Source of the DNA: Zantedeschia hybrid cultivar
Taxonomy: Eukaryota; Streptophyta; Magnoliopsida; Alismatales; Araceae
DNA: 64,000 nt
Direction: 5' to 3'
Assembly (NCBI GenBank): GCA_030544215.1
Contig: JARZZO010000004.1
Location: 43,575,980 to 43,639,979, forward strand
The notes under the pieces were generated by a model. That model saw only the letters and a list, made by a program, of their open reading frames with translations. It had not been told where the DNA came from and did not search any database. The position numbers were made by a program, and so were the translations under genes. The first letter of the stretch is position 1. Each line of letters starts with the position of its first letter. Positions 10,703-21,807 of the stretch are shown piece by piece.

Positions 10703-11922
10703 TTAGCTGCCTCTCCGCGATAATGCCCATGACAGTGGGCGGAGCTCCTGACAGTCAGAAAGTTGAAGTGCGGAGCAGAGCAGGAGGGGCATCCCCTTGG
10801 GGCGCATAACAGAGAGAGGAGGGAGAGGGGGGGTAGCCAGACTGAGGGAAATCCTGGCGCCCAGAGTTCCCTAGTTTAATGACCCCGAGTTGAGAATGTT
10901 TGTGCGTGTGACCCTCTAGGCTCAAGTATCAATCCAGTTAATGGCCCATTAAACCTAAGAATACTTTATCGACTTAATTAATTAAGTTAATATGCCATAT
11001 TAATTCATTAATTAATTGAATTAATGTCGCACCCATTAATCGACCGGGCCTCCAATCATGTTGGGTGCCAAGCAACACCGCATTATCCCAGATGGTAATG
11101 AAGTTTAGCAACCTACTCATGGAGCCTTTCCGTCAAGCTGCGTGGTTATAATCCTTCATCCGAACAATACTCCCGAGTTAACTTAGGGCATAGTCGACTA
11201 TCAAATCCTATCTGGTCAACTCACTTGGATTAGATGCCGCCGTACTATATCAAAAACTCATCTTCTGACATAACCTCTGCTCTGGTCAGGGACTCCCACG
11301 TATCATTCCTAGAATATTCTCTGTCTAATTACTAACAGCGAATGATCGTATATTGAACACTCATTCACTTTTGAAAGTATTCTGCTGAACCAGATCGCTT
11401 GACTGATTAAGATACTATGGTCAGAGATCCGTAAGCCAAGGTCAAAACTTAGAAGTCCACTAACAAGGTGTCTTAAGTCTACGGATCAACCCCACAACTT
11501 GACATTGAATGAAGCTGGCTGACAGTTAGGTAAATTACCATCTAGTGATTCAAGTGGATAAGTTCAGTGAACTCATTCTCCAATGGGTACCTGTGTACTT
11601 GCCTTATTGTCCTCATACATGTGACTATGAGATTGGTCACCCTCATAATATGAACATGCACAACACACACTAGTCTATCCGGATACAAGATGTCTTGTCT
11701 CTAACATTCTATGACTGAAAATAATTTAAGAATTATGGTTAGAAGTATTGGTCTCATTATCACAATCTCATTATGATACAATATTTTCACATAATTTCAT
11801 GGACTTTTTATGCATAACTAGTTAAACGTCAATTTTCATAATGAATTAATTGTCATTTATTAGTGAACCGAAATGTACATAGGTGCATGATGATTGACTT
11901 TGAGGACAACCTATATCCAATG
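10703..11922 (-). repeat. LTR of minus-strand Copia-type element, remaining part
   Basis: It continues the LTR begun at 464 after the nested insertion. It is related, in reverse complement, to the nested Copia LTR; for example 11030-11110 corresponds to about 1560-1640. On the minus strand the start is near 11922 (CATTGG, probably a mutated TGTTGG). The outer limit is approximate. Confidence 0.75.
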
Positions 11923-12646
11923 TTTACTCCATAATGGCAATGAGAGAGACACAATTTTTTTTTGCATGGAATTATAATATTACTTGATAATTTAACTTTT
12001 ATGTGTCCACTTCTAATAATTTTTAAGGATAAAGATGTGAATATGCAAGAATAAAGATAAGACTAAAGATACACTTTCTATTTTAAAGGTAAGGATAGGA
12101 TGATACTACCATTTTCACTGTTAAGTTAACTTTCATCCTTAAGTGCACTGATCAGCAACATTTGGGGAGAGGAACTTGTGCTCTTGGGTACGTTGTATTT
12201 CTTCTCTAGAAACCCAACATATTAAAGAGAAATCAGGTTAGAAGAAAGCTCCACAATGATTAGAGGCACTAGACATATGAACAAAGTACCAGGAATTAAC
12301 CTCCAGAGAAGGAAGAGTTAGAGCCCAATTACTAGACTATATCCTACTCGATAAGCTAGCCCCAAACATATCTAGTAGATTGGAGTCTATCCATGTATCG
12401 TAGGGTTTGAGAACAAGGGAAATTGAAGACGAAGAGGAAAATGAATGCCCGGAAGGAAGAAAATCTGAGCCACAAGAAGATTTGGTTGAAGTGGTACGTG
12501 CTTAATTACTTCTTGGCGAGTGCATAGCTTACCGGGAAGTAAGCTGACAAGGCCCAGTGGTCAATGCCACACAAGGAAGAAAGGAGGTTGACAGTTGAGA
12601 AAGGCAGAAGGTGCAAAATGCGGGGATGAGGGGTTAACAATATTAA
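11923..12646. other. AT-rich intergenic sequence, nothing recognised
   Basis: No coding motif, terminal repeat or RNA gene was recognised here. Confidence 0.5.
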
Positions 12647-12929
12647 GGACGTGTTTCGCAAAACTTTTACTTGAAAGTTATTTTTGGCTTCCACTCCTTA
12701 CATAGAATGAGTTGAGGGAGAGGTTATAACTAATTTTAATTTGTTACGAAAGTCAACTCTTTCATAACAACCTCACTTTTTTAAAAGTTTTCTCTTTGTA
12801 ACTTTTTATTGGAAGTCAAAATACAAATAAAATATCACAAATGATTTCTAAAATTCAATGATTTCTATAAAAAATAACTAAATAAAAATACAAAAATACT
12901 TCCAAATAAAAGTTGCGCCAAACACGACC
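12647..12929. mobile_element. MITE with TAA target duplication (Tourist-like)
   Basis: 283 bp with imperfect terminal inverted repeats: GGACGTGTTTCGC at the left, and the complement of GCCAAACACGACC at the right, extending into AACTTTTA. TAA flanks both ends (12644-12646, 12930-12932), as in PIF/Harbinger-derived Tourist MITEs. The interior is AT-rich and non-coding. Confidence 0.8.
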
Positions 12930-13440
12930 TAAAAAACTTCCCTAAAAAGGATTCCTTGAAAGGCCAGGGACCTAAGGATGAGAAGGCCAAGCTTAAAAAC
13001 TATGTTCAACAATATGGCAATCAGAGAAACAGCTAATGGGACGTCAAAGTACGACTACCATCGTGTTGCTGATGCAATTTAATGTCCAGAGGAGCCATCG
13101 TGTGGAATTAATGGACGACAAATTCAAACGAGAGCTCAAATACAGAAGGATCTAGAGAAGAAAGTATGCAAGGTAGCTAGTGTTTGGAGAACCATTCTAT
13201 TCTGCAAGCCCACTAATTAAATCCCAGGTGGCCTCTAACTAGCTAGTCCGGATGGCTCAAGTAGTCCGTAAGGATCAATAGGTTCCATGTAGAACGTTCC
13301 ACGATCGAGCTAAATATACATGGCAAGTGACCTGATAGCATTATCGTACAGTCAGTTTTGTTCAGGGCAACTCCTCAGCATCCTACGGCGAATGTACAAG
13401 GCTGGAATTAATGTCCATGTTCTCTGGAAGCTACAGTCCA
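12930..13440. other. Intergenic sequence, nothing recognised
   Basis: No supported gene or repeat boundary was found. Confidence 0.5.
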
Positions 13441-14145
13441 GTTTCACTTTGATTGGAGAATAAGAAAAGAATAAAGACGAACAAGGAGAGAATAAACTTA
13501 ATTTTACTTTGACATGCGGAATGACTTATACCGTGCATAATAACGTGTCGGAAGAATAAAGAGAATAAGTCATTCTACTTTAGATCTAAGAATTGTTTAT
13601 TCTTCTTATTCCGTCAGATCCCACAAAATTATTAAACCGAAACATCTCCTATTCTAGTATACACTATTCCGTCGGTGGATTGCACAGAATAACTTATTTT
13701 TCAATCAAAGTGATGGGAAGAATAGGCACAACAGCTTCACCGGTCGTTGTAATGCCATGGAGAATGTGGAGACTTTGATTCTCGGTAAACACTCACAAGT
13801 TGCACAACGTACACCGAATCCGCCGGTTATGGTTGGCAGGACCATTTAGGCCTACAATACTACGAACACTATGCTCCTCCCATGGAAGGTGCAGGGTGTT
13901 AGAGATGAAGTGGGCATCTGACCAGCAATGGAAGACCTCTCTACTCAATCTACAAAGCAAATAGGCAGGGGAAATATCTCTAAACAAAGGTACACTTTGC
14001 TTGTAAGAATGACTTACTCCGTGCAAAAATGAGTTGTCCCTGTAATATATACCTGCAGGTATAAGTTATTCACAGTAGAAAGACGGAACAGCTTATTCCA
14101 CTTTAATCCGATATAAGCTAAATAGTGTATTAAATCAAAATGACC
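13441..14145. mobile_element. MITE-like sequence related to the 56911 element
   Basis: The left end (TTTCACTTTGATTGGAGAATAAG, near 13442) and the complement of the right end (GGTCATTTTGATT, near 14145) resemble each other and the terminal repeats at 56911/58540. GAATAAG blocks recur inside. The terminal repeats are weak and no target duplication is clear. Confidence 0.35.
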
Positions 14146-15351
14146 TCTACAAATTGAAGTTAACTTATATCACAGGGGGAAAGGAATCAAATGAGCTTAC
14201 GCTCTCGGAGTAAACTAATTAATGGAGAACTAATTAGGATTCGAAAAAGACCTACTCAAGCGATCCGATTCTGCCACGTAGGGTCCTAATCTTATTGCAT
14301 GCCCAAGATCCGACCACAAGGGGGACACCAACATATCAATCATATCCAACAGCCACGGCACAAACCCACGTTCCCATGCCTCGTCTAACACTTCCCCCCT
14401 CCACGTACGTGCACAAGATTTTATTTTTCTCCGTAGCAACCAACATCTATACGTGCACCCACCTTATTATATACATTTAAGAAGGGGACCTTAGCAAGAA
14501 TTTATTACGATGTACGCCAACGAGGAGAACCCCACGAGGTCCGCATTGCCGCCATCCCCACGTGCACGTGCGGCTCCCCATAATAGAATTTCATTCATCA
14601 CCATTCCAATAAAGGTATTTGCACATATATCCCCGACATGGTCCTAGAATTATATATACAATATTCTTTAGGACATGGGCAGAGCCAGAGAGGGTCAACG
14701 GGGACGCCGTGCATGTTGACTAAAACATGTTTACATGTCTGCCGGCAATAAGCTTCGTAGCAATCAGTTATATCCCCAAGTATACAGTAATCTATCTCAT
14801 ATCCGCAAGGGAGGTCTGTAATACAAGCGTGCCCAAAAGTCTTCATGAGCTCCTATGGGCATGTTTGGATTTTTTACTTCCTATTTCTGCAAAAAAATAT
14901 TCAATAAGAAGAGTTATAATTAATTTTAGTAGCTATATATAGAACTTTTATTTTTTTTAAGAATTTATTTTTATTATAATTTTAGAAGCTCCGGTTTAGT
15001 TTTTTTTTCTTTGGTTAAAAGTTAAAAAACAACATGATATGCATTATGTACCTGATGTCTGATGCAATTTATTTTTAGTGGTAGCACTCCACTAAATGAA
15101 ATTATTCTATGAGTCACACCCAAATGTGTAGGGTATCAATTGTTTCTGTGACCTCCCAAATAAGAAAGTTATATATGATAGGAATTGAGCTAAACCCAGT
15201 TGATAAAGCATTCTTTCTCCCTTTCACAGATCTCAATCCATTTCATCCTCCAACAAGAGCCTGCACATACCTAAATTTCCTTCCTGAGAAACCGAGAGGA
15301 GCTGATGCCGGACCCATCCTTTTGTATTGAAGTTTCTTTTATTAGTAATTG
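14146..15351. other. Intergenic sequence with ACGTG cluster
   Basis: No gene was recognised. CACGT/ACGTG cores (for example CCACGTGCACGTGCGG near 14558) are G-box-like but have no gene next to them. Confidence 0.45.
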
Positions 15352-15641
15352 AGGGTCCATTTGGTTTCATATGAAGCAGGGTCATGAAAGACTTCTCTAG
15401 CAAAGTATAGCACAATGACTTGTTTAGCAAAGCAAGGAACTCTAGTTAACGGAAATCTTATTTTGTTAACCTTCCTCCTTTTCCCCACTGTGGCATCCAT
15501 GAGATGAGATCAAATGATTTTCTCTAAAGCAGCTGATAATATTTCTATAAGTATCAAATGATAATTTTTTTTTTCCTTGTAAATTCATCTCTTTAGAAAC
15601 TTTGTTTATTCGAATAAATTTTATGTAGAACGAAACGCACC
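15352..15641. mobile_element. MITE-like element (family shared with 48352)
   Basis: The left end GGGTCCATTTGGTTTCATATGAA pairs imperfectly with the complement of the right end CATAAAATTTATTCG...GGTGCGTTTCG. A similar sequence, including TTTCTATAAGTATCAAATGAT-like text, recurs at 48352-48640. Target duplication is unclear. Confidence 0.45.
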
Positions 15642-15863
15642 ATAAACTGAATTAGGTATGGATTTTAGCTAGTTGAACAGAAAGTAGTTCCAATTTTGTT
15701 CTGTTGATGCTTGTTTTGCTTAATATCCAAATAAATTCGAACTTTACTTAATGTTTTAAGATTTAAAAAAAAAACTTAACTTGGTTAATGTACATGAACT
15801 TATTTAAATTGTTCACTAATCCAAAAAGACAAAATTTTCCAGTATTTTTTTTAATAAATAAAG

Positions 15864-16228
15864 TTTTTTTACTTTTCAGTGCCTGCAATTTTTCAATGTT
15901 TCATATTAGTTCCTGCAATTTCATATTATCCTTTCTTTTAATCTTACAATCTTTGAATCCTCCCTCAAAGGTCACTCTAGTTAGTAAACATAAAGAAGAA
16001 ATGAATAACTAAGAATATCTACAAAATATTCTTGATATATTCTGATAGGAATATGGACATAGAAGGAATATTCTATAAATATTCCTTTTCGTTTTGATGG
16101 TTGCTAATCGGAGGAACTTTATTAGGGAGGGTTCAAAGATTGTAGGAGTTATAAATCCTTAAGTAATGAGGTAAAAAATTATGAGAATTAATGTGGAATA
16201 CTAAAAATTATAGGAAAAAACTAAAACA
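15864..16228. mobile_element. Palindromic MITE, copy A
   Basis: A long imperfect inverted repeat: ATCTTTGAATCCTCCCTC near 15950 mirrors GGGAGGGTTCAAAGATTG near 16125. The outer ends read TTTTACTTTTC and its complement. The same family occurs at 62589-62940. Non-coding. Confidence 0.65.
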
Positions 16229-17130
16229 CCTTAAATAAATTATCAATTGATATAAATATTTTACAAATAAACTACTCAGATGTACATTAATGAACACGAA
16301 GATAATTAGGAGTTTGTTCACTATTTCGTTCAGATAGAAAAATCAAACAAATGCTCAATTTGGTTTGTTTTGGTTCATTTAAAAACAAGATATTTTGATT
16401 TGTTTCAGCTTTGAAGGCCCGAAGGCTTTGAACTGAATAAACTACAAAAGATATAGTTAGTTATAATTCTGTAAAACTTTGTATTGCATTTTCAATTATG
16501 AAATATTTTCTTTTAGTTTGGAGTGACTAACCATTTTTTTTTTAAAGGGCATATCGACACTTGTAAACGGAATTATAGAGATTATACTCGATTTATTTAC
16601 TTAATTAAAGATTTTCTATGAAATTTTAAAGTCATCTAGTGAAAAATTCAATTTAAACATAAGTAGACTTAGTTTGTTTTAACATATCCCATTACATTTA
16701 GAGGTGTTCATGTCATGCCCTCAAACCTAGTCTAGTATGAACTGACTTTCATCACATTCAAAGACGAAATAGCAGGAATAACCCGTCATACTTGCATGCA
16801 TATGAGACAAACTAATTCCCAAGGCAAATAATCATATTGTCATTACCATCATATAACCAAATAACTTACATTGTAAAGCTCATAACAAAATCTAGTAATG
16901 TTAGACTGAGCAAACCAAGTACAACTTTTCACATTTTTTACATCATAACTCAACTTATACTGCCTCATTCGACTAGATGGAACAAACACACTAATGCTTT
17001 TACATGACACATATCTCAAAAGATTCTTTTAACTCCATAGCTTCTCCTGATTCTAAATTCTCACCTAAGTCTCTTGAAAAATATTTAGTGGAATTTATGA
17101 GTCCACCACATGGTATCTAATATTTCGGGG
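16229..17130. other. AT-rich intergenic sequence with possible LTR scrap
   Basis: No gene was recognised. A segment from about 16710 (TGTCATGCCCTC...) looks like an old LTR start but could not be bounded. Confidence 0.35.
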
Positions 17131-19260
17131 CTTTCGGATCTAGTTGTTGGGTTTCAATCTGGCTCTAATGGGCCTTTTAGGGGTCTGCCGTACGGATGTG
17201 AATCATGTTAGCTCGACTTGAAGCGATTTATGAATGGTGTCACCCTACACTGATGTGATTCAGGGTGTTAGCACCCTATCAATCCCTTTGATTCACGTCA
17301 TTAGGCGTGACGTGATTTGCGATTGGCGTCATTTGACCATAATGCGATTTACTTATCTCCATATGACACTTTTCTCCTTGTGGCACTTGCCGACTGACGC
17401 CGTGTGCCCCGCTTGAGGCAGAGTGCGTTCTCTTCCCTTTCCTCACCTCTTTTTCTTCTTCTTTCTCCTCTCCCTCCCACCGATTCTCTCATCTTTTCCT
17501 ACAGCTTCTTCTCCTTCCTCTCCTCCTCACCTCCTTCCACCACCACTCCCCCTTACTCTCCAGACGGCAGCGGTGGCAATGGCGGCAACGACGTGGACGA
17601 TGAGGTGGTGGCGCATGAAGGGCCCTTGTGGGGTTGGAAGGATTTCAAAGTTGAGGTTGGGTGATGATCCTCTTCTAGTGCCTATGATCTCCATAGAAAA
17701 GTATGCTAGACTTCTTGTATTTGCCACACATTGGAGCATATTTCTTGAGATTTTCATGCTGGGTTGATAAAGCATGTTTTCAGAGTGTGGGGAGTTCTTA
17801 TCTACATTTCTTTGTGTTTTTTAGGTATTTTTGGTGGTGCCAAGAGGAGCTTGGCAAAACCTCAACTCAGGCTCTGAAAGGCATCATCTGTGCCTGACAT
17901 GATTTGACAAAGGTGTTAGACACAGACGACATGATTGAAAGGGGTTGTAAACCATCATTAGTGTCTGACATGAATTGTGATAGGCATCGGGGATGGATGA
18001 CATGATTCAACATGATACTCCTCAAAATCATACAGTTAGTCAGTTTAATGCTTAATCGATTAAGTTGAAAGGCGTTAGATGTGGCTGATGCGATTCAGAC
18101 TAATCTATTTATTTAGATTAAGTCGATTAACTCGTGCAGTGATTACTGAAAGGTGTCAACCTGTGGCGACGCAATTTGAAAGATGTCATAAGTAGGTGAC
18201 GCGATTCAGAACAATAGCTTAAATGCCCTTGAAATTGCATTTGTGAAATAATATAAAATATATTTGTTCTTGTATAGATTATGTATTCTACTATTCAATA
18301 TAATTGTTAGATATGTTCCTATGCACTTGCATGCTTGGATCATTCATAGGGGGTAGACTTCATACTGTGTTTCACGTGTTTGGACCCACGATGATGACAT
18401 CTACTGGTAGTACACCTAATACCTTCGTGCACGTTGCGACTCATAAGGACAGAGGTTACGGGTTATCCTAGTTGTTAGTTTGAGCCAATTCCTAGGGCCC
18501 ACGCATTTATAGCCTAAGTCTAGGTGTGAGGGAAACTGGCTGTAGGATAGTAGCTTTCACTACTTATGTGCACATGTGGCTGGGGGTGTGGTCGCCTCGT
18601 GGACTCGCGGACCCCAATTAGTCTTGTTTTTTCACTGTTTCATCTTGTAGGTGTCTGGAGCCTATAGGGGTGATCAAGCGTGAGGTCTTGGCCGTGAGGT
18701 AAGATGTCAGTGGACGTACTTGAGCTGTAGAGTTTGTACAGAGTTTGGTTTTCAGAGCCTTAGCACTAATGGTTATGAGTGTCCTTGTCACTCTAGTGAC
18801 TTGGTGGGTGGGACCACCTATGGCCATGTGTGTGGCTGGAGTGGCTTGGGTTGCTTTAGGGTTTCTTGACTATCTTGACGGGTCTGTGGTTTATTGTTGC
18901 TTTTCAGCGAATTCCTTCCTACTACAGTAGCTTTACTGCTTTACTTTACTACACTTCTGCTAACCGTAGGTGTGTGTATGGAAGGTAGGGATGGAGGGAT
19001 TTTTACTGAGCTGAATACTGGTATGGCTCACTCTCCTACATTTCAGGTGAGGGCTCTAGATGTTCTTAGGGTAGGAGCCAATCTTTGGAGTGTATGCGTG
19101 CTAGAAGCCCTTGTCATTCTAGGATATGTCCTCACATAGTTGTACCATTCATTTTTGAGCATGTACTTTCACATAAGCCTTCTACATTTGTTTATTCTTC
19201 TCGTCATGTAATTGAACTCTCCTGGTCATATTGAACCAGTACAGATCGCCAACAAGATTT
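17130..19260 (+). repeat. Old, diverged Gypsy-type LTR
   Basis: It runs parallel to the 37717-40485 LTR in order: dyad units, a CT-rich block with CCAGACGGC (17400-17580), more dyads (17880-18203), GGATAGTAG...GTGCACATGTGGCTGG (18545), TTTTACTGAGC...GGTATGGCTCACTC (19005), and ATGTAATT near 19206. Similarity is clear but low and both ends are indistinct. Confidence 0.7.
17236..18203. repeat. Fossil dyad units with 10-nt spacers
   Basis: Nine units of hexamer, 10 nt, hexamer, starting at 17236, 17325, 17880, 17912, 17951, 17983, 18071, 18152 and 18182. Arms read GGTGTC, GGCATC, GATGTG, GACATG and similar. Most are CpG-to-TpG or CpA derivatives of the GGCGTC/GACGCC arms in the young LTRs; a few carry other changes. 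Confidence 0.75.
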
Positions 19261-21693
19261 ACAAAGTCCCAATCTTAATCCGTCCCAAGTTCTCTCTTCC
19301 TGATGGGTGTGAAGTGAGATAGCTTAGGAAATTCGTATTGAGGCATGCCAATTTGAGAATGGCATCAATGGGGATTATAGAGCACAATTTTAGTTCCACT
19401 TATTAATCTAAGGTCCGTCCCGCCAAAGCATACTCGAACCACTTTCATGAGAATAGCTTGAGGCACATGAGTGAAGTCGTTACGTGCCATAGTGTTGAAT
19501 TTATTGTGCTAGTCAGCTCAACTCTTGAGTCTTGGCACCCATATTATCATTAAACTTCACTACATCAGCTATGTGACGGGTTGGACTTCTCTCATAAATT
19601 TTAAAAGTTTTTGGAGCATGTTCTGCATTGAAGTTTAATTTGAAGTGAAGATCAATCTAAAGACCAAGGAGAAGCATGTTACTATAAGGAGGTTGTCTAG
19701 TGGATGCTGTGGTGAGTCTGTTGTAGAAGTAGGGTAGAACCACATGCCCTATCTTCTTCCCTTTCTAGATCCCAACAATAGCACTCATTTGATCATCTTC
19801 CAAAACATTGTCCTGGGATGGGAACAAGAGTACCTCGCTAGGCAAATTGTGAATCCCTTCATGACATACTTCATGTCTTCATCAGTCTTGACCTTAGGGA
19901 TTGTCTTTATAGTCCACTCTGCCAGCTTCTGCAGATTGATTTCCTTGTGAGCAAGTACATCTTTGATCTCTTTCAGATTATCTATGATCCTAGCCAAGAA
20001 TTCCTAAGGGTCACTCTTTTGGTCAAGAAAGTATGTCTTCCTTACTTTCTTCATGATGGTTAGAATGGATCTTGTAAATTTCCTTTAATCCCAAAAGCAA
20101 CTCCGCCTCTTCAAGAAGGATGGTGGCTTCAAAGGTAGGGAAAATGAAAGTTTGAGTTTGAGGATGTCATAATTCTATCTAAAGCTCCCATACCGCCCAG
20201 TCCATCCACACTTTGTCATGATGTTTGGCGTGCTCCATGACACCTTCGATATGCCACCTAGAGATGAATGATCTCATAGTGATGGAGATGTTTTTCGCGA
20301 GCTTTGGAAGCCATGCAAATTTGGAGAAATGTCTTGGACTCAGGAAGAGGAGATAATCCTTTCAAAAGAAAAAGAAGAGAAAAATCAATTCAAGAGGACA
20401 AAATGTGCTAACATGGGTAGAAAGGCTCATTGAGGATGGATTTGGAGTGCTATGTCTCGGAAAGTTGAATTGTGTCGGCTCGACTCTCGACTCGACGCAT
20501 TTTGAAAATAGTTAAATGACGTCTACTTAGATCGACACATTTTAGGGAAAATGCCGAAAAGTCATTATTTATTATTCATTTAAAGTTTGGTGACGGTTTT
20601 AAGTGCAGGAAAATGAAGAATGAGGATGATGATGTGCTCTATCACACCATGACATGCATTGTGCTAGGGAGTCCCACTGTGATAAGAAGTTATTTTATCT
20701 ATTCATTACATTTTGCATTTTTAGTTCCACTAAGTGATTTTGTATTCATTTCTTGTATTTCATTTGCATTACTATATGATAGTTAGTTATTAGATGATAT
20801 CAAGGACCTTGTGGCTTTAATAAATCTAGAATTTGAGTTCCCCTCTAACAAAAATAATGATAGTTCCAGATGAATTTTGGTTGCACGGATAAACCATCGA
20901 GTTATAAGTCTTTTGGGGACGATTGTTCCATTTTGTGAGTTGGTGTATAGACAAACGTGCTTCGACTTAGTGCCAGTTCATAGAATTGGTATCTTAACTA
21001 ATTAGAGATAGCTTGGCGATATTATCCTTGATTACTTTATATTTCTTTTGTTTTAATTTTTATTTTAGCCCAGCATGCATTCATGTAGTATTTTGAATTA
21101 ACTATATGAAAATTAGCTCAATGATCAAGTTTCAGACCATTAATTCTGATAAGTTCTAACATGATATGAGATATTCTATTACGAATTGAATATTCTACTA
21201 TCTTTAAAGTTATTCTGAGCCATTTTTAGAAATTAACCCTTGACTAGATTTCCTATGCTCATTTCGTACTTATTTTTCTTAAAGATCCGTCATAGATGTA
21301 GTACATGTACATTGTCTGGTAATCACTCTCCATTAGTGAAACCTGTAGAATTTGTGATCTACGATACTTCCCCATATGGAAGTTGATCTATTCCTTATTT
21401 CTTTTGTGCCTACGTGCACTTTTTCTTTGTTTTCTTATCCAAGCATTTGTTGATCTCTGAAGATTCTTTAAAATCACTTTGGTGATTGCATTTGAAAGAT
21501 TCTTATCATGTGGAGTTGAAGGCGTGTCTTAATACACCTTTTCAATTACTTTTCAGTTCATTTCATTGCATTTTATTTTATTCAGTGTCATTTTATTCAC
21601 TCCATTCCATTCCCTTGCAAAGTAGATACCAAGACGGAGCAACTGTAAACATCCTAATTTTGAATTCACACTGAGTAAATCTCATGTCATATT
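19260..21693. other. Unrecognised repeat-like sequence
   Basis: No complete gene. A minus-strand frame of about 70 codons (19785-19997) is continued by weakly open sequence and might be an eroded coding relic, but I do not recognise it. One dyad unit (20518-20539) marks LTR-type sequence near 20450-20560. The rest is AT-rich. Confidence 0.4.
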
Positions 21694-21807
21694 TGTGATG
21701 CCCCAAAGTAATCTTTGGTTTGATTTCTACCTATTTTTCTTAAAATTTAGTTAAATTCTAATTCGCATCGCCGTAGGTCAAAGTCTTTTAGATTTTTAGT
21801 CCAAATC
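21694..21807 (+). repeat. Start of an LTR that was split by the Gypsy insertion
   Basis: Begins TGTGATGCCCC, a common plant LTR start. It runs to the AAATC target duplication (21803-21807) and continues at 30206. Confidence 0.6.

Noticed and set aside
14550..14580. G-box/ABRE-type promoter
   Set aside because: CACGTG-like cores are present but there is no adjacent gene, so a regulatory role cannot be supported.
17156..17172. Reverse primer-binding site (CTGGCTCTAATGGG)
   Set aside because: Too many mismatches to GCTCTGATACCA and no LTR end beside it.
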